A stretch of DNA of 64,000 nt. Source: Mesorhizobium japonicum MAFF 303099. GTDB taxonomy: Bacteria; Pseudomonadota; Alphaproteobacteria; Rhizobiales; Rhizobiaceae. Each line of letters opens with the position of its first letter. Positions within the stretch are counted from its first letter, which is position 1. Below, one piece after another: positions 45,545-55,672 of this stretch. The position numbers were made by a program, and so were the translations under genes. Under the pieces are notes generated by a model. It had not been told where the DNA came from, made no database searches, and worked only from the letters and a program-made list of their open reading frames with translations. Where the stretch lies: assembly GCF_000009625.1 (NCBI RefSeq), contig NC_002678.2, positions 6,914,001 to 6,978,000 on the forward strand, given 5' to 3'.

Positions 45545-46819
45545 ATGAGCAAGGTCGGCAACAACAGCGGTGACTCGAAGAACACGCTTTATTGCTCGTT
45601 TTGCGGCAAAAGCCAGCATGAGGTGCGCAAGCTGATCGCCGGTCCGACGGTCTTCATCTGCGACGAATGCGTCGAGCTCTGCATGGATATCATCCGCGAG
45701 GAGAACAAGACCTCGATGGTGAAGTCGCGCGAGGGCGTGCCGACACCGCAGGAGATCCTCAAGGTTCTCGACGACTACGTCATCGGCCAGCCCTACGCCA
45801 AGCGCGTGCTGTCGGTGGCTGTCCACAACCACTACAAGCGCCTGGCACATGCCGGCAAGAACAACGATGTCGAGCTGGCCAAGTCCAATATCCTTTTGAT
45901 CGGCCCGACCGGTTGCGGCAAGACGCTGCTCGCGCAGACGCTGGCCCGCATCATCGACGTGCCCTTCACCATGGCTGACGCCACGACGCTGACCGAAGCC
46001 GGTTATGTCGGCGAGGATGTCGAGAACATCATCCTGAAGCTGCTGCAGTCGGCCGACTACAATGTCGAGCGGGCACAGCGCGGCATCGTCTATATCGACG
46101 AGATCGACAAGATTTCTCGCAAGTCCGACAATCCCTCGATCACCCGCGACGTGTCGGGCGAGGGCGTGCAGCAGGCGTTGCTGAAGATCATGGAAGGCAC
46201 CGTCGCCTCCGTGCCGCCGCAGGGCGGCCGCAAGCATCCGCAGCAGGAATTCCTGCAGGTCGACACCGCCAACATCCTGTTCATCTGCGGTGGCGCTTTT
46301 GCCGGCCTGGACAAGATCATCTCGGATCGCGGCAGAAAAACCTCGATCGGTTTCGGCGCCACGGTCGCTTCGCCGGAGGACCGACGCACCGGCGACATCT
46401 TCCGCCAGGTCGAGCCCGAGGATCTCCTGAAGTTCGGCCTCATTCCGGAATTCGTCGGCCGTCTGCCCGTCCTGGCGACGCTGGAGGATCTCGACGAGCC
46501 GGCGCTGATCCAGATCCTGACCGAGCCGAAAAACGCGCTGGTCAAGCAGTACCAGCGGCTGTTCGAGATGGAAAATGTCGACCTGACCTTCCACGAGAAC
46601 GCCCTGTCGGCGATCGCCAAGCGCGCCATCGAGCGCAAGACCGGCGCCCGCGGCCTGCGCTCGATCATGGAGGCGATCCTGCTCGACACCATGTTCGAAC
46701 TGCCCGCGCTCGAAGGCGTGCGCGAAGTGGTGATTTCGGAAGAAGTGGTGACCGGCAGCGCCCGGCCGCTCTACATTTATTCCGAACAAAAGGAAAAGAA
46801 GGGCAACGTCAGCGCCTGA
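45545..46819 (+). CDS. clpX: ATP-dependent Clp protease ATP-binding subunit ClpX
   Basis: The 424-residue AAA+ unfoldase has an N-terminal zinc-binding domain with four cysteines ([15 protein letters not shown] at 17-31 and [10 protein letters not shown] at 37-46), Walker A GPTGCGKT (near residue 121), Walker B IVYIDEID, and the pore loop and sensor-2 region [18 protein letters not shown] (near 365). The ribosome site AGGACAGGAAA precedes the ATG. The 295 bp before it hold no gene. A strong terminator follows. Confidence 0.98.
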
Positions 46820-46847
46820 CATGGCACTTCACCGCATATTTTTGTGG

Positions 46848-46872
46848 AACGGCGCCGTTGCGGCGCCGTTTT
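46848..46872 (+). terminator. Rho-independent terminator of clpX
   Basis: The perfect 10-bp stem AACGGCGCCG / CGGCGCCGTT (46848-46857 and 46861-46870) has a TTG loop and ends in TTTT. It lies 29 bp after the clpX stop, separating clpX from lon. Confidence 0.9.
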
Positions 46873-47093
46873 GCTGTGAAGGGCACACGACCTCAGTGAT
46901 GGAGTGGATTTGCAGGCGATGTTAACTCTTGATCTTTGGCCCGCTTGCATCCACCTAACACGAGAAGGCCGAGGTGCCCGATTTCTGTGCTGTAAAACTC
47001 CCGTCACAAACGGTGGTAGGCGGAACGATCCCCGGTCGTTAATATAAGATTCGCGGTTGGCCTGATGGCGGCCGCGACATGAAAGGTTGGACA

Positions 47094-49505
<2,412 letters not shown>

Positions 49506-49535
49506 ATTCTTTCTAAGGTTGCAGTGCACAAACGG

Positions 49536-49562
49536 AAAGCCGGGCCTCGCGCCCGGCTTTTT
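49536..49562 (+). terminator. Rho-independent terminator of lon
   Basis: AAAGCCGGGC (49536-49545) pairs with GCCCGGCTTT (49551-49560) around a CTCGC loop, followed by TT. It lies 31 bp after the lon stop. Confidence 0.88.
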
Positions 49563-49574
49563 CATGTGAAAAAC

Positions 49575-49596
49575 CCCGGATTTCCGGGCTTTTTTC
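49575..49596 (+). terminator. Second tandem terminator between lon and hupB
   Basis: CCCGGA / TCCGGG with a TT loop (49575-49588) is followed by CTTTTTTCC. The short stem makes it weaker than the first. Confidence 0.65.
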
Positions 49597-49702
49597 CACT
49601 TTTTCCAGGCTTTTCGACTTGGTTGCGGCAACGCTTCTTTCTAAAGTCCGTTTCCTGCCGGATGAGTCGTAAGTTCCGGTGTTCTCATGGAAGGGAATTT
49701 TT

Positions 49703-49975
49703 ATGAACAAGAACGAACTGGTGTCCGCTGTCGCCGACGCCGCGAGCATTTCGAAGGGTGACGCGCAGTCGGCGGTCGATGCGGTATTTTCCGTCATCAC
49801 CGGCGAACTGAAGAAGGGCGGCGATGTCCGGCTTGTCGGCTTTGGCAATTTCACCGTGTCAAAGCGTGCGGCCTCGACCGGCCGCAATCCGCAGACCGGC
49901 GCCGAAGTGAAGATCCCGGCACGCACTGTGCCGAAGTTCTCGGCCGGCAAAGGCCTGAAGGACGCAGTCAACTAA
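49703..49975 (+). CDS. hupB: DNA-binding protein HU-beta
   Basis: The 90-residue histone-like protein has helices MNKNELVSAVADAASISKGD, the beta saddle VRLVGFGNFTVSKRAA (near residues 42-57), and the DNA-wrapping arm GRNPQTGAEVKIPA (near 60-73) with the invariant proline. The A-S-T-G-R-N-P arm distinguishes HU from the IHF subunit encoded at 6509. ATG 49703 follows a GGAAGGGA site. The downstream lon-hupB order is widely conserved in proteobacteria. Confidence 0.97.
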   Translation: MNKNELVSAVADAASISKGDAQSAVDAVFSVITGELKKGGDVRLVGFGNFTVSKRAASTGRNPQTGAEVKIPARTVPKFSAGKGLKDAVN

Positions 49976-49993
49976 GCGTTTTTTCTTTTCAGA

Positions 49994-50025
49994 GACCAGA
50001 AAAGCCGGGCTTGCCCGGCTTTTCA
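49994..50025 (+). terminator. hupB terminator, repeat copy 1
   Basis: AAAAGCCGGGC-TT-GCCCGGCTTTT forms an 11-bp inverted repeat with T and A runs on both sides, so it could work in both directions. It is part of a 32-bp unit repeated exactly at 50052-50083. Confidence 0.85.
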
Positions 50026-50051
50026 TTTTTGTCCCCGACACCGGTACACAC

Positions 50052-50083
50052 GACCAGAAAAGCCGGGCTTGCCCGGCTTTTCA
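50052..50083 (+). terminator. hupB terminator, repeat copy 2
   Basis: This is an exact second copy of the 32-bp unit at 49994-50025, starting 58 bp downstream. The rest of the 327-bp stretch between hupB and 50303 (to 50302) holds no gene that I can support. Confidence 0.8.
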
Positions 50084-50302
50084 CTTGCCGGGCCTGGAGT
50101 AGAAAATCTCTGGGGCGGGCTGTCCCGGAATGAGGGCGCGAAGCAGCCAAACTCGCGAGCCAGAGAAGCCGGATGGAGGGGCGCTTGACGCGAGTCCGCG
50201 TTTTGCGCTCGACCGAGAGCCCTGGCCATACTATCCTGAACCTTGGACATTGGCGGCGCTGCTCCACCGGGAAGAGGTTTCCATCCCTAGGGGTATTCGG
50301 AA

Positions 50303-50509
50303 ATGAACCTGTTGATCGGCAAGCTTGGCGGATTGGTCTTTATCGTCCTTGGCTTCCTGCTGGCGGCGTCGGGTTACCGAGCCGCATCGACGGGATATAT
50401 GGCTGCCGGGATCGTTCTGCTCGCCATCGGTGTTGCCCTGGTGGTACGCAAGGTGCTCCGCGAAATCAAGACAATCAACGGTGATGGCCGCCAAGGCGTA
50501 GAGGGCTAA
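50303..50509 (+). CDS. Small two-helix membrane protein
   Basis: This 68-residue product was not recognised. Two hydrophobic segments are evident (GGLVFIVLGFLLAASGYRAA, residues 9-28, and GYMAAGIVLLAIGVALVVRK, 31-50), and a charged hydrophilic tail follows. Short, predominantly hydrophobic and GC-rich, it resembles the small inner-membrane proteins common in rhizobia. The start is ATG 50303 after AGGGGTATTCGGAA; coding status is moderate. Confidence 0.6.
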   Translation: MNLLIGKLGGLVFIVLGFLLAASGYRAASTGYMAAGIVLLAIGVALVVRKVLREIKTINGDGRQGVEG

Positions 50510-50737
50510 CCCCTGCGTTCGCGCGGTGGCCGACAGCATCCGAACAGATCAGTCGGCAGCCGTGCGAGCGCAGCGGAAACCTGCGAGTTCTGACCCTCGG
50601 AATTTTGAAGCGAGTATACGCTTCCGTCACTCGGCCTTTCACTGGTCGGGCACCGGCAAATGGCCGATAGGCGACGCGCCTCCCGTCCTTGTTTTTATGC
50701 GTGCCGTTGTCTCGGATCCACTTTGGGGCGACATGCA

Positions 50738-51760
50738 TTAGCCATTCGGCGCGTCGGCGCGCATCAGGCCTTCCTGCTTGAGATCGGCCCAAAGCGCTGC
50801 CGGCAGCTTCGCGTCGAGCAGCGAGCGGTTGCTCTCGACTTCGCTCGGCCGCTGGCCGCCGGGGATCACCGAGACGACCGAGGGATGCAGCAGCGGAAAC
50901 TGCAGCGCCGCCTCGATCAGCCTGACACCATGGCGCTTACAGACAGCCTCGATGCGGGCGACCCGCTCGAGAATGTCCTTCGGCGCCTCGGAATAGTTGT
51001 AGTAGGCGCCGGGCTTCGGTCCTGTCGCCAGGATGCCGGAATTGTAGGGGCCACCCAGCACGATGCCGATGCCGCGTTTCTGGCAGAGCGGCAGGAAGGA
51101 TGTCAGCGCCTCCTGTTCCAGCAGCGTGTAGCGCCCGGCAAGCAGGAACAGGTCGAAATCGCCGCGCTCGGCCAGCGTCTGGGCAACCTGCCATTCGTTG
51201 ATGCCGCCGCCGAACGCCTTGATCGCACTCTGATCGCGCAGCGACAGCAGTCCGTAGTAGCCCGAGCGCATGAATTCTTCGATGCGCAGGTCGGACGCCT
51301 GCTTGCTGCCATGGGTGAAGATGTCGACATCGTGCACGAACAATATGTCGATCCGGTCGACGCCAAGCCGCTCGAGGGAGGCCTCGAACGAGCGCATGAC
51401 GCCGTCATAGCTGTAATCGTAGACCTCCTGGCGCGACGGCGTGTCGAAGAACTTGCCGATGCCGGTGCGCTGCTCCGGCGGGCAAGCGCGCATGAGGCGG
51501 CCGACCTTGCTCGACAGCACATAGTCGTCCCGCTTCTTGCCGCGGAGGAACGGATTGAGGCGCGTTTCCGACAGGCCAAGCCCGTAGAGCGGCGCGGTAT
51601 CGTAGTAGCGGCAGCCGGTCGCCCAGGCGGCGTCGAGCGTGGCCTTGGCATCCTCGTCGGAAACGGCACGATAGAGATTGCCGAGCGGCGCCGTGCCGAA
51701 GCCGAGTTCCGTAAAGGTGAGGCCGCCATTGCCGATGCGGTCGAAATGCCGTGTCTTCAT
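50738..51760 (-). CDS. Aldo/keto reductase (aldose 1-dehydrogenase-like)
   Basis: This is a 340-residue TIM-barrel NAD(P)H oxidoreductase. The catalytic tetrad is Asp54 and Tyr59 (YYDTAPLYG), Lys85 (SSKVG) and His143 (FVHD). LGFGTAPLGNLY at the N-terminus and the long loop after SSKVGRLM resemble the L-fucose / D-threo-aldose 1-dehydrogenase branch. It begins a carbohydrate-enzyme region on the minus strand, divergent from the SIS-domain gene. The start ATG 51760 fits homologues; ATG 51796 is also possible. Its place beside FucU and an ABC importer suggests it oxidises the imported sugar. Confidence 0.85.
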   Translation of the reverse strand: MKTRHFDRIGNGGLTFTELGFGTAPLGNLYRAVSDEDAKATLDAAWATGCRYYDTAPLYGLGLSETRLNPFLRGKKRDDYVLSSKVGRLMRACPPEQRTGIGKFFDTPSRQEVYDYSYDGVMRSFEASLERLGVDRIDILFVHDVDIFTHGSKQASDLRIEEFMRSGYYGLLSLRDQSAIKAFGGGINEWQVAQTLAERGDFDLFLLAGRYTLLEQEALTSFLPLCQKRGIGIVLGGPYNSGILATGPKPGAYYNYSEAPKDILERVARIEAVCKRHGVRLIEAALQFPLLHPSVVSVIPGGQRPSEVESNRSLLDAKLPAALWADLKQEGLMRADAPNG

Positions 51761-51925
51761 GTCTTGCAGTTTTCCCGGGGTTGATTTGTCGGACATGACA
51801 CTATCATGCCTGTGATCAGGCAAAAGCGCCGCGCGGCGTTGGACACGCATTTTCGCGGTTGCTAGCATGAATGAAATCAAGCTGTTCGCAAAAAAATCCG
51901 AGGATGATTTCGAGGGGGGTTTGTC

Positions 51926-52492
51926 GTGAGCGACCGGAACGAAAATCTGTTCAAGACCGCTCTCGACGAACTAAGCGGCGTGCTGGCGCGGGTGGATGAC
52001 AGCCAGATCGACGCCGCCTGCAAGCTGCTCGCCGAAGCCAGGCAGATCGTCGTCTATGGCTGCGGCCGCGAGGCCTTGCAGGTCAAGGGTTTCGCCATGC
52101 GGCTCTATCATCTCGGCCTGCCGGTCTCGGTGGTCGGCGACATGACCGCGCCGCCCTTGGGCCCCGGTGACGTCTTCCTGGCCAGTTCCGGACCGGGAGA
52201 AACCTCGACCGTGCTGACCTTGATGCGCGTCGCGCGCGAAGCCGGCGCGACCAATCTGCTGCTGACCGCCCAAGCCGGCGGCAGTGCGGCAAAACGGGCC
52301 GACACGACGCTCCTCATCCCGGCCCAGACCATGGCCAATGACCAGGGGCCGCAAAAGACTTCAGTCCTGCCGATGGGCTCGGTATTCGAAGGCGCGCTGT
52401 TCCTGCTGTTCGAGGTGATGGTGCTGAAGCTCAAATCCTTGATTGGCGCGTCGCCCGAAGCCATGCGCGCACGCCACACCAATATGGAATAG
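51926..52492 (+). CDS. SIS-domain sugar isomerase (6-phospho-3-hexuloisomerase-like)
   Basis: The 188-residue product is a single SIS domain. IVVYGCGREALQVKGFAMRL (near residues 41-60), DVFLASSGPGETSTVLTLMR (near 81-100) and LIGASPEAMRARHTNME at the C-terminus match the HxlB/PHI layout, although NDQGPQKTSVLPMGSVFEGA shows the active-site region with GS instead of the more common pattern. The GTG start at 51926 follows GAGGGGGG. It should isomerise a phosphorylated sugar. The creatininase-family gene starts 3 bp after its stop. Confidence 0.85.
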   Translation: MSDRNENLFKTALDELSGVLARVDDSQIDAACKLLAEARQIVVYGCGREALQVKGFAMRLYHLGLPVSVVGDMTAPPLGPGDVFLASSGPGETSTVLTLMRVAREAGATNLLLTAQAGGSAAKRADTTLLIPAQTMANDQGPQKTSVLPMGSVFEGALFLLFEVMVLKLKSLIGASPEAMRARHTNME

Positions 52493-52495
52493 ATC

Positions 52496-53239
52496 ATGCG
52501 CTATGAACTGATGCTGCCGCACCAGATCCGCCAGGCGATTGCCGAGAATTGGCCGGTCGCCCTGCCGCTCGGCGTGCTCGAATACCATGGCGAGCACATG
52601 GCCGTCGGCATGGACACGCTGGCCGTCACCAAGACGCTTGAACTGTTCGAGAAGGAGAGGGATGTCGTCATCCTGCCGCCCTTCTACTACGGTGCCGCGA
52701 GCTACGCAGTGGCGCCCCCGGAAGGCACTGGCTCGGTGCAGGTCGGCGGCAATCAGCTGGCGCTGTTCGGTGAGGAGTTGTTCTACAGCCTGTTGCGCAT
52801 CGGTTTCCGCAACATACACGCCATCATCCATCACCAGACCGAGAATTTCGCTGCCGGCATGCCGACCGATCTCGCCTTCAAGACCGCCGGCCGCCAGGCG
52901 ATCTTCCGCTTCCTCGAGAAGCAGCGCGGCGAGGGCTGGTGGGGTTCGAAGGACATGGCCGATTACTATGCCGGACACGCCGCCGGTGAAAATTTCTTCA
53001 ACTGGGTGCAGGTCCATCCGCTGATGCCGGCCGCCATGAACGGCAAGTATCCGTTCGACCATGCCGGCATCGGCGAGACATCGCTGATGCTGGCGCTATG
53101 CCCGGAGGCCGTCGATGCCGCCCGCTTCGCCGACAATACCGGCTGGTATACGGCAAGCGCCAAGGATGCATCGGCGGAACTTGGAAACAAGGGTGTCGCC
53201 ATGATCATGGATCATTTGCGCGCTATCCTGAGGGCCTAA
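52496..53239 (+). CDS. Creatininase-family amidohydrolase/ring hydrolase
   Basis: This 247-residue metallohydrolase has the creatininase pattern E29-x-H31-x2-H34 (LEYHGEHM, in place of the usual EQHGPH) followed by D40, then NIHAIIHHQTENF (near 109-121) and GETSLML (near 198). The stretch WWGSKDMADYYAG near residue 148 is not typical of creatininase proper. Members of this family outside creatine metabolism include ring hydrolases of keto-sugars and cyclitols, so with the sugar importer the substrate is probably not creatinine. It is co-oriented with the SIS gene, 3 bp apart. Confidence 0.85.
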   Translation: MRYELMLPHQIRQAIAENWPVALPLGVLEYHGEHMAVGMDTLAVTKTLELFEKERDVVILPPFYYGAASYAVAPPEGTGSVQVGGNQLALFGEELFYSLLRIGFRNIHAIIHHQTENFAAGMPTDLAFKTAGRQAIFRFLEKQRGEGWWGSKDMADYYAGHAAGENFFNWVQVHPLMPAAMNGKYPFDHAGIGETSLMLALCPEAVDAARFADNTGWYTASAKDASAELGNKGVAMIMDHLRAILRA

Positions 53240-53527
53240 AGGTTGTTTTTCAGCCGCTCCGCCCGGTAGTCGGCAATCGACTTGCCCGGATCGCTCTTGG
53301 TGGTCACGGCCCAGATGAACGTGCCGGCGCCCGCTATCGCCAAGCGCGAGGTGGTTGGCGTGGAAGCCCACCACGGCCATGAGCAGGCCGCCGCACAGCG
53401 TAGCCAGCACGAAGCCCGCGATGGCGGCTCGACCTTGCCAGGCGATCGGCATGACGCCCTTGCCATAGCGGTCGTAGCCCTTGTAGCCGACACGGATGTT
53501 GCGTGCGAACCAGTACTGGTTCGTCAC
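53236..53527 (-). pseudogene. Small two-helix membrane protein of the sugar ABC operon, frameshifted
   Basis: From GTG 53527, overlapping the stop of the upstream permease (GTGA), the frame reads TNQYWFARNIRVGYKGYD, a helix (AAIAGFVLATLCGGLLMAVV), then GFHANHLAL. After that the protein-like signal continues only in another frame as AIAGAGTFIWAVTTKSDPGK and DYRAERLKNNL to the stop at 53236. The switch lies at 53344-53352 (TTGGCG on the minus strand, where TTGCG would join the frames), so one extra G is implied. It would be about 96 residues if intact. A sequencing error is as likely as a real mutation. Confidence 0.7.
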
Positions 53528-54441
53528 TTCACGGCTCCGGCGGTCATGCCCATGATGAGATAGCGTTCCAGCGCGATGCCGATCACCGCCAGCGGCGCGA
53601 TCGCGGCGGTGGCAAGGGCTGCCATCGACCACCAGTTGATGCCTTGCGAGCCGGTCTGGCTCGCCACCATGACGGGAATGGTCTTGGCATCGGTCGAGGT
53701 CAGGAGGGCGGCGAAGAAATACTCGTTCCAGCACAGCACCATCGCCAGGATGAAGGCGGCGACCATGCCCGGCAGTGCGATCGGCATGACGATACGGAAG
53801 AACGCCCCCCAGATCGACAGGCCGTCGACGAGGGCCGCTTCTTCCAGCTCGACCGGGATCGAGTTGAACTGGTCGCGCATGATCCAGATGACGATGGGCA
53901 GCACCATCAGCGTGTAGAGCAGAACCAGCCCGATGCGCGTGTCGAGCAGGCCGACTTCGCGGTAGAGCACCAGGAAAGGCAGGGCGAGTACGACAGGCGG
54001 CAGGATGAGCTGCGACAGGAAGAAGAAGGAGATGTCCTCGTTCTTGAACCAGGCGAACTTGTAGCGGTAGCGTGTGAGGCCGTAGGCGGCGAGGCTGCCG
54101 ATGACGATGGCAAGGCTCGACGCGCCGACCGAGGTGATGACCGAGTTCATGAAGCGCTTGAAGAACTCATCGCGCACTGTCGAGGTCTGGAAGATCGAAT
54201 CCGGCGAGAGCCCGAGCGAACGCCAGCCCTTCCAGTCCGGCTGGAAGTCGACGAAGGGGATCAGATGGCCTTGGGTGACGTCGACCGCCGATTTGAACGA
54301 GGTCGTTATCGTCCAGTAGATCGGGAACAGGCAGATCAAGGCCCAGAACACCAGCGCGCCATAGATGAAGACGCGGCTGGTGATGAAGCTCGCCGGAGAG
54401 CGGATTTCGGAGACGGTATATTCGGTGGTCTGAACGCTCAT
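53524..54441 (-). CDS. Carbohydrate ABC transporter permease (MalG-like)
   Basis: This is an inner-membrane permease of 305 residues. ATG 54441 (MSVQTTEYTVSEI) is followed by six membrane helices, and the EAA motif is EEAALVDGLSIWGAFFRIVM (near residue 208). The C-terminal end ERYLIMGMTAGAVK is the usual finish for MalG-type partners. It lies 11 bp downstream of the MalF-like gene and 4 bp overlaps the small membrane protein gene. In-frame extension upstream of 54441 runs over the MalF gene and is not real. Confidence 0.93.
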   Translation of the reverse strand: MSVQTTEYTVSEIRSPASFITSRVFIYGALVFWALICLFPIYWTITTSFKSAVDVTQGHLIPFVDFQPDWKGWRSLGLSPDSIFQTSTVRDEFFKRFMNSVITSVGASSLAIVIGSLAAYGLTRYRYKFAWFKNEDISFFFLSQLILPPVVLALPFLVLYREVGLLDTRIGLVLLYTLMVLPIVIWIMRDQFNSIPVELEEAALVDGLSIWGAFFRIVMPIALPGMVAAFILAMVLCWNEYFFAALLTSTDAKTIPVMVASQTGSQGINWWSMAALATAAIAPLAVIGIALERYLIMGMTAGAVK

Positions 54442-54452
54442 GATCCGGCCAC

Positions 54453-55583
54453 TCAATTGACGTTGCGCACGAAGCGGTTGGCGAGCTTCAACAGCCAGGT
54501 CACGAACACGACGATGATGACCAGATAGGCCATCGCCAGCATGGTGCCATAGCCGACATTGGAGCGGTCGCGGTATTCGCGGTAGATGAAGCTGGAAACG
54601 GAATCGGTGGCGCCGCCGGGGCCGCCCGAGGTCACCGTGATGATGATGTCGGCCAGCTTCAACTTGAAGATGATGCGCAGGATCACCGCCGTCACCGAAA
54701 CCGGCAGCATCAGCGGGAAGGTGACCTGCCAGAAGGTCTGCCAGGCGGTCGCGCCGTCGACGCGCGCGGCCTCCAGCACCTCGCGCGACATCGCCTGCAG
54801 GCCGGCGAGCAGCATGATCATCATGAACGGGATGAAGGTCCAGGCATCCAGTATCATGATCGATATGCGGGCGATGATGGGATCGGAAAAGAAGGCGGGA
54901 TTGTCCCAGCCGAGATGGCGCGCCAGCGTTGCCGCCGGTCCGAAGCGATATTCCATCAGCGATTTGCCGATCATCCATGACACCGCGACCGGGGACAGCA
55001 TAAGCGGCATCAGGAAGACGACGCGGAAGAATTTGCGAGCCCGGATCTGCGCGTTGAGCAGCAGCGCCAGCCCGAAGGCGATGACATATTCGACCAGCAC
55101 GGCGAGCACGTAGAGCACCATGTTGAACAGAGCATTACGATAGTAGGGATCGCCCAGCATCTGCCAGAAATTGTCGAGCCCGTTGAACCTGCGGCCGCTG
55201 AAGGAGGAGAGGTTCCAGTCGGTGAGCGCGATGTAGAAGCCGAACAGCGTCGGGAAGATCACCATGGCGATGGTGAACAGCAGCGCCGGTAGCAGGAACA
55301 ACGCACGCTGGCCGTCCTCGCCGCGCGTCAGCACCTGGCCGATGCCGAGTGCCACGCCCCACAGCACATAGGCGTAGACCACGGGACGCCATGTCTCGAA
55401 GCCGATCGTGTCGACCTCGCTCTTGTAGAGGATCTGGACAAGGATCGTTGCCAGCAGGCCAAGCGTTGCGGCGGCCATCACCGCCCAGCCCAAGCGTTTG
55501 CGGCCTGGCGGTATCAGGTCGGATGGGACGGCGTTTGCCGGCCAATCATTGGTGGGCAAAATCTGGTCAGCCACGCGTCTCAT
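54453..55583 (-). CDS. Carbohydrate ABC transporter permease (MalF-like)
   Basis: The 376-residue permease has extra N-terminal helices (about eight in all), as in the UgpA/MalF line. FLLPALLFTIAMVIFPTLFG (near residue 95) begins the conserved core, and the EAA motif is VLEAARVDGATAWQTFWQVT (near 272). ATG 55583 is chosen over an in-frame TTG at 55595; neither has a strong ribosome site. It is second in the operon after the binding protein. Confidence 0.92.
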   Translation of the reverse strand: MRRVADQILPTNDWPANAVPSDLIPPGRKRLGWAVMAAATLGLLATILVQILYKSEVDTIGFETWRPVVYAYVLWGVALGIGQVLTRGEDGQRALFLLPALLFTIAMVIFPTLFGFYIALTDWNLSSFSGRRFNGLDNFWQMLGDPYYRNALFNMVLYVLAVLVEYVIAFGLALLLNAQIRARKFFRVVFLMPLMLSPVAVSWMIGKSLMEYRFGPAATLARHLGWDNPAFFSDPIIARISIMILDAWTFIPFMMIMLLAGLQAMSREVLEAARVDGATAWQTFWQVTFPLMLPVSVTAVILRIIFKLKLADIIITVTSGGPGGATDSVSSFIYREYRDRSNVGYGTMLAMAYLVIIVVFVTWLLKLANRFVRNVN

Positions 55584-55672
55584 CCGGTTGCACAAGGCAC
55601 TTCGCGACCGGCGATGCCGGTCAAGACAGGGGCCGGCGGCTTTCGTCGCCGGACCCCAGGTTCACGCTACGA

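Noticed and set aside
46928..46957. Heat-shock type promoter for lon (CTTGAT, 17 bp, CCACCT)
   Set aside because: Only a loose match to the rhizobial RpoH consensus; the -10 part is poor. Primer extension under heat shock would decide.
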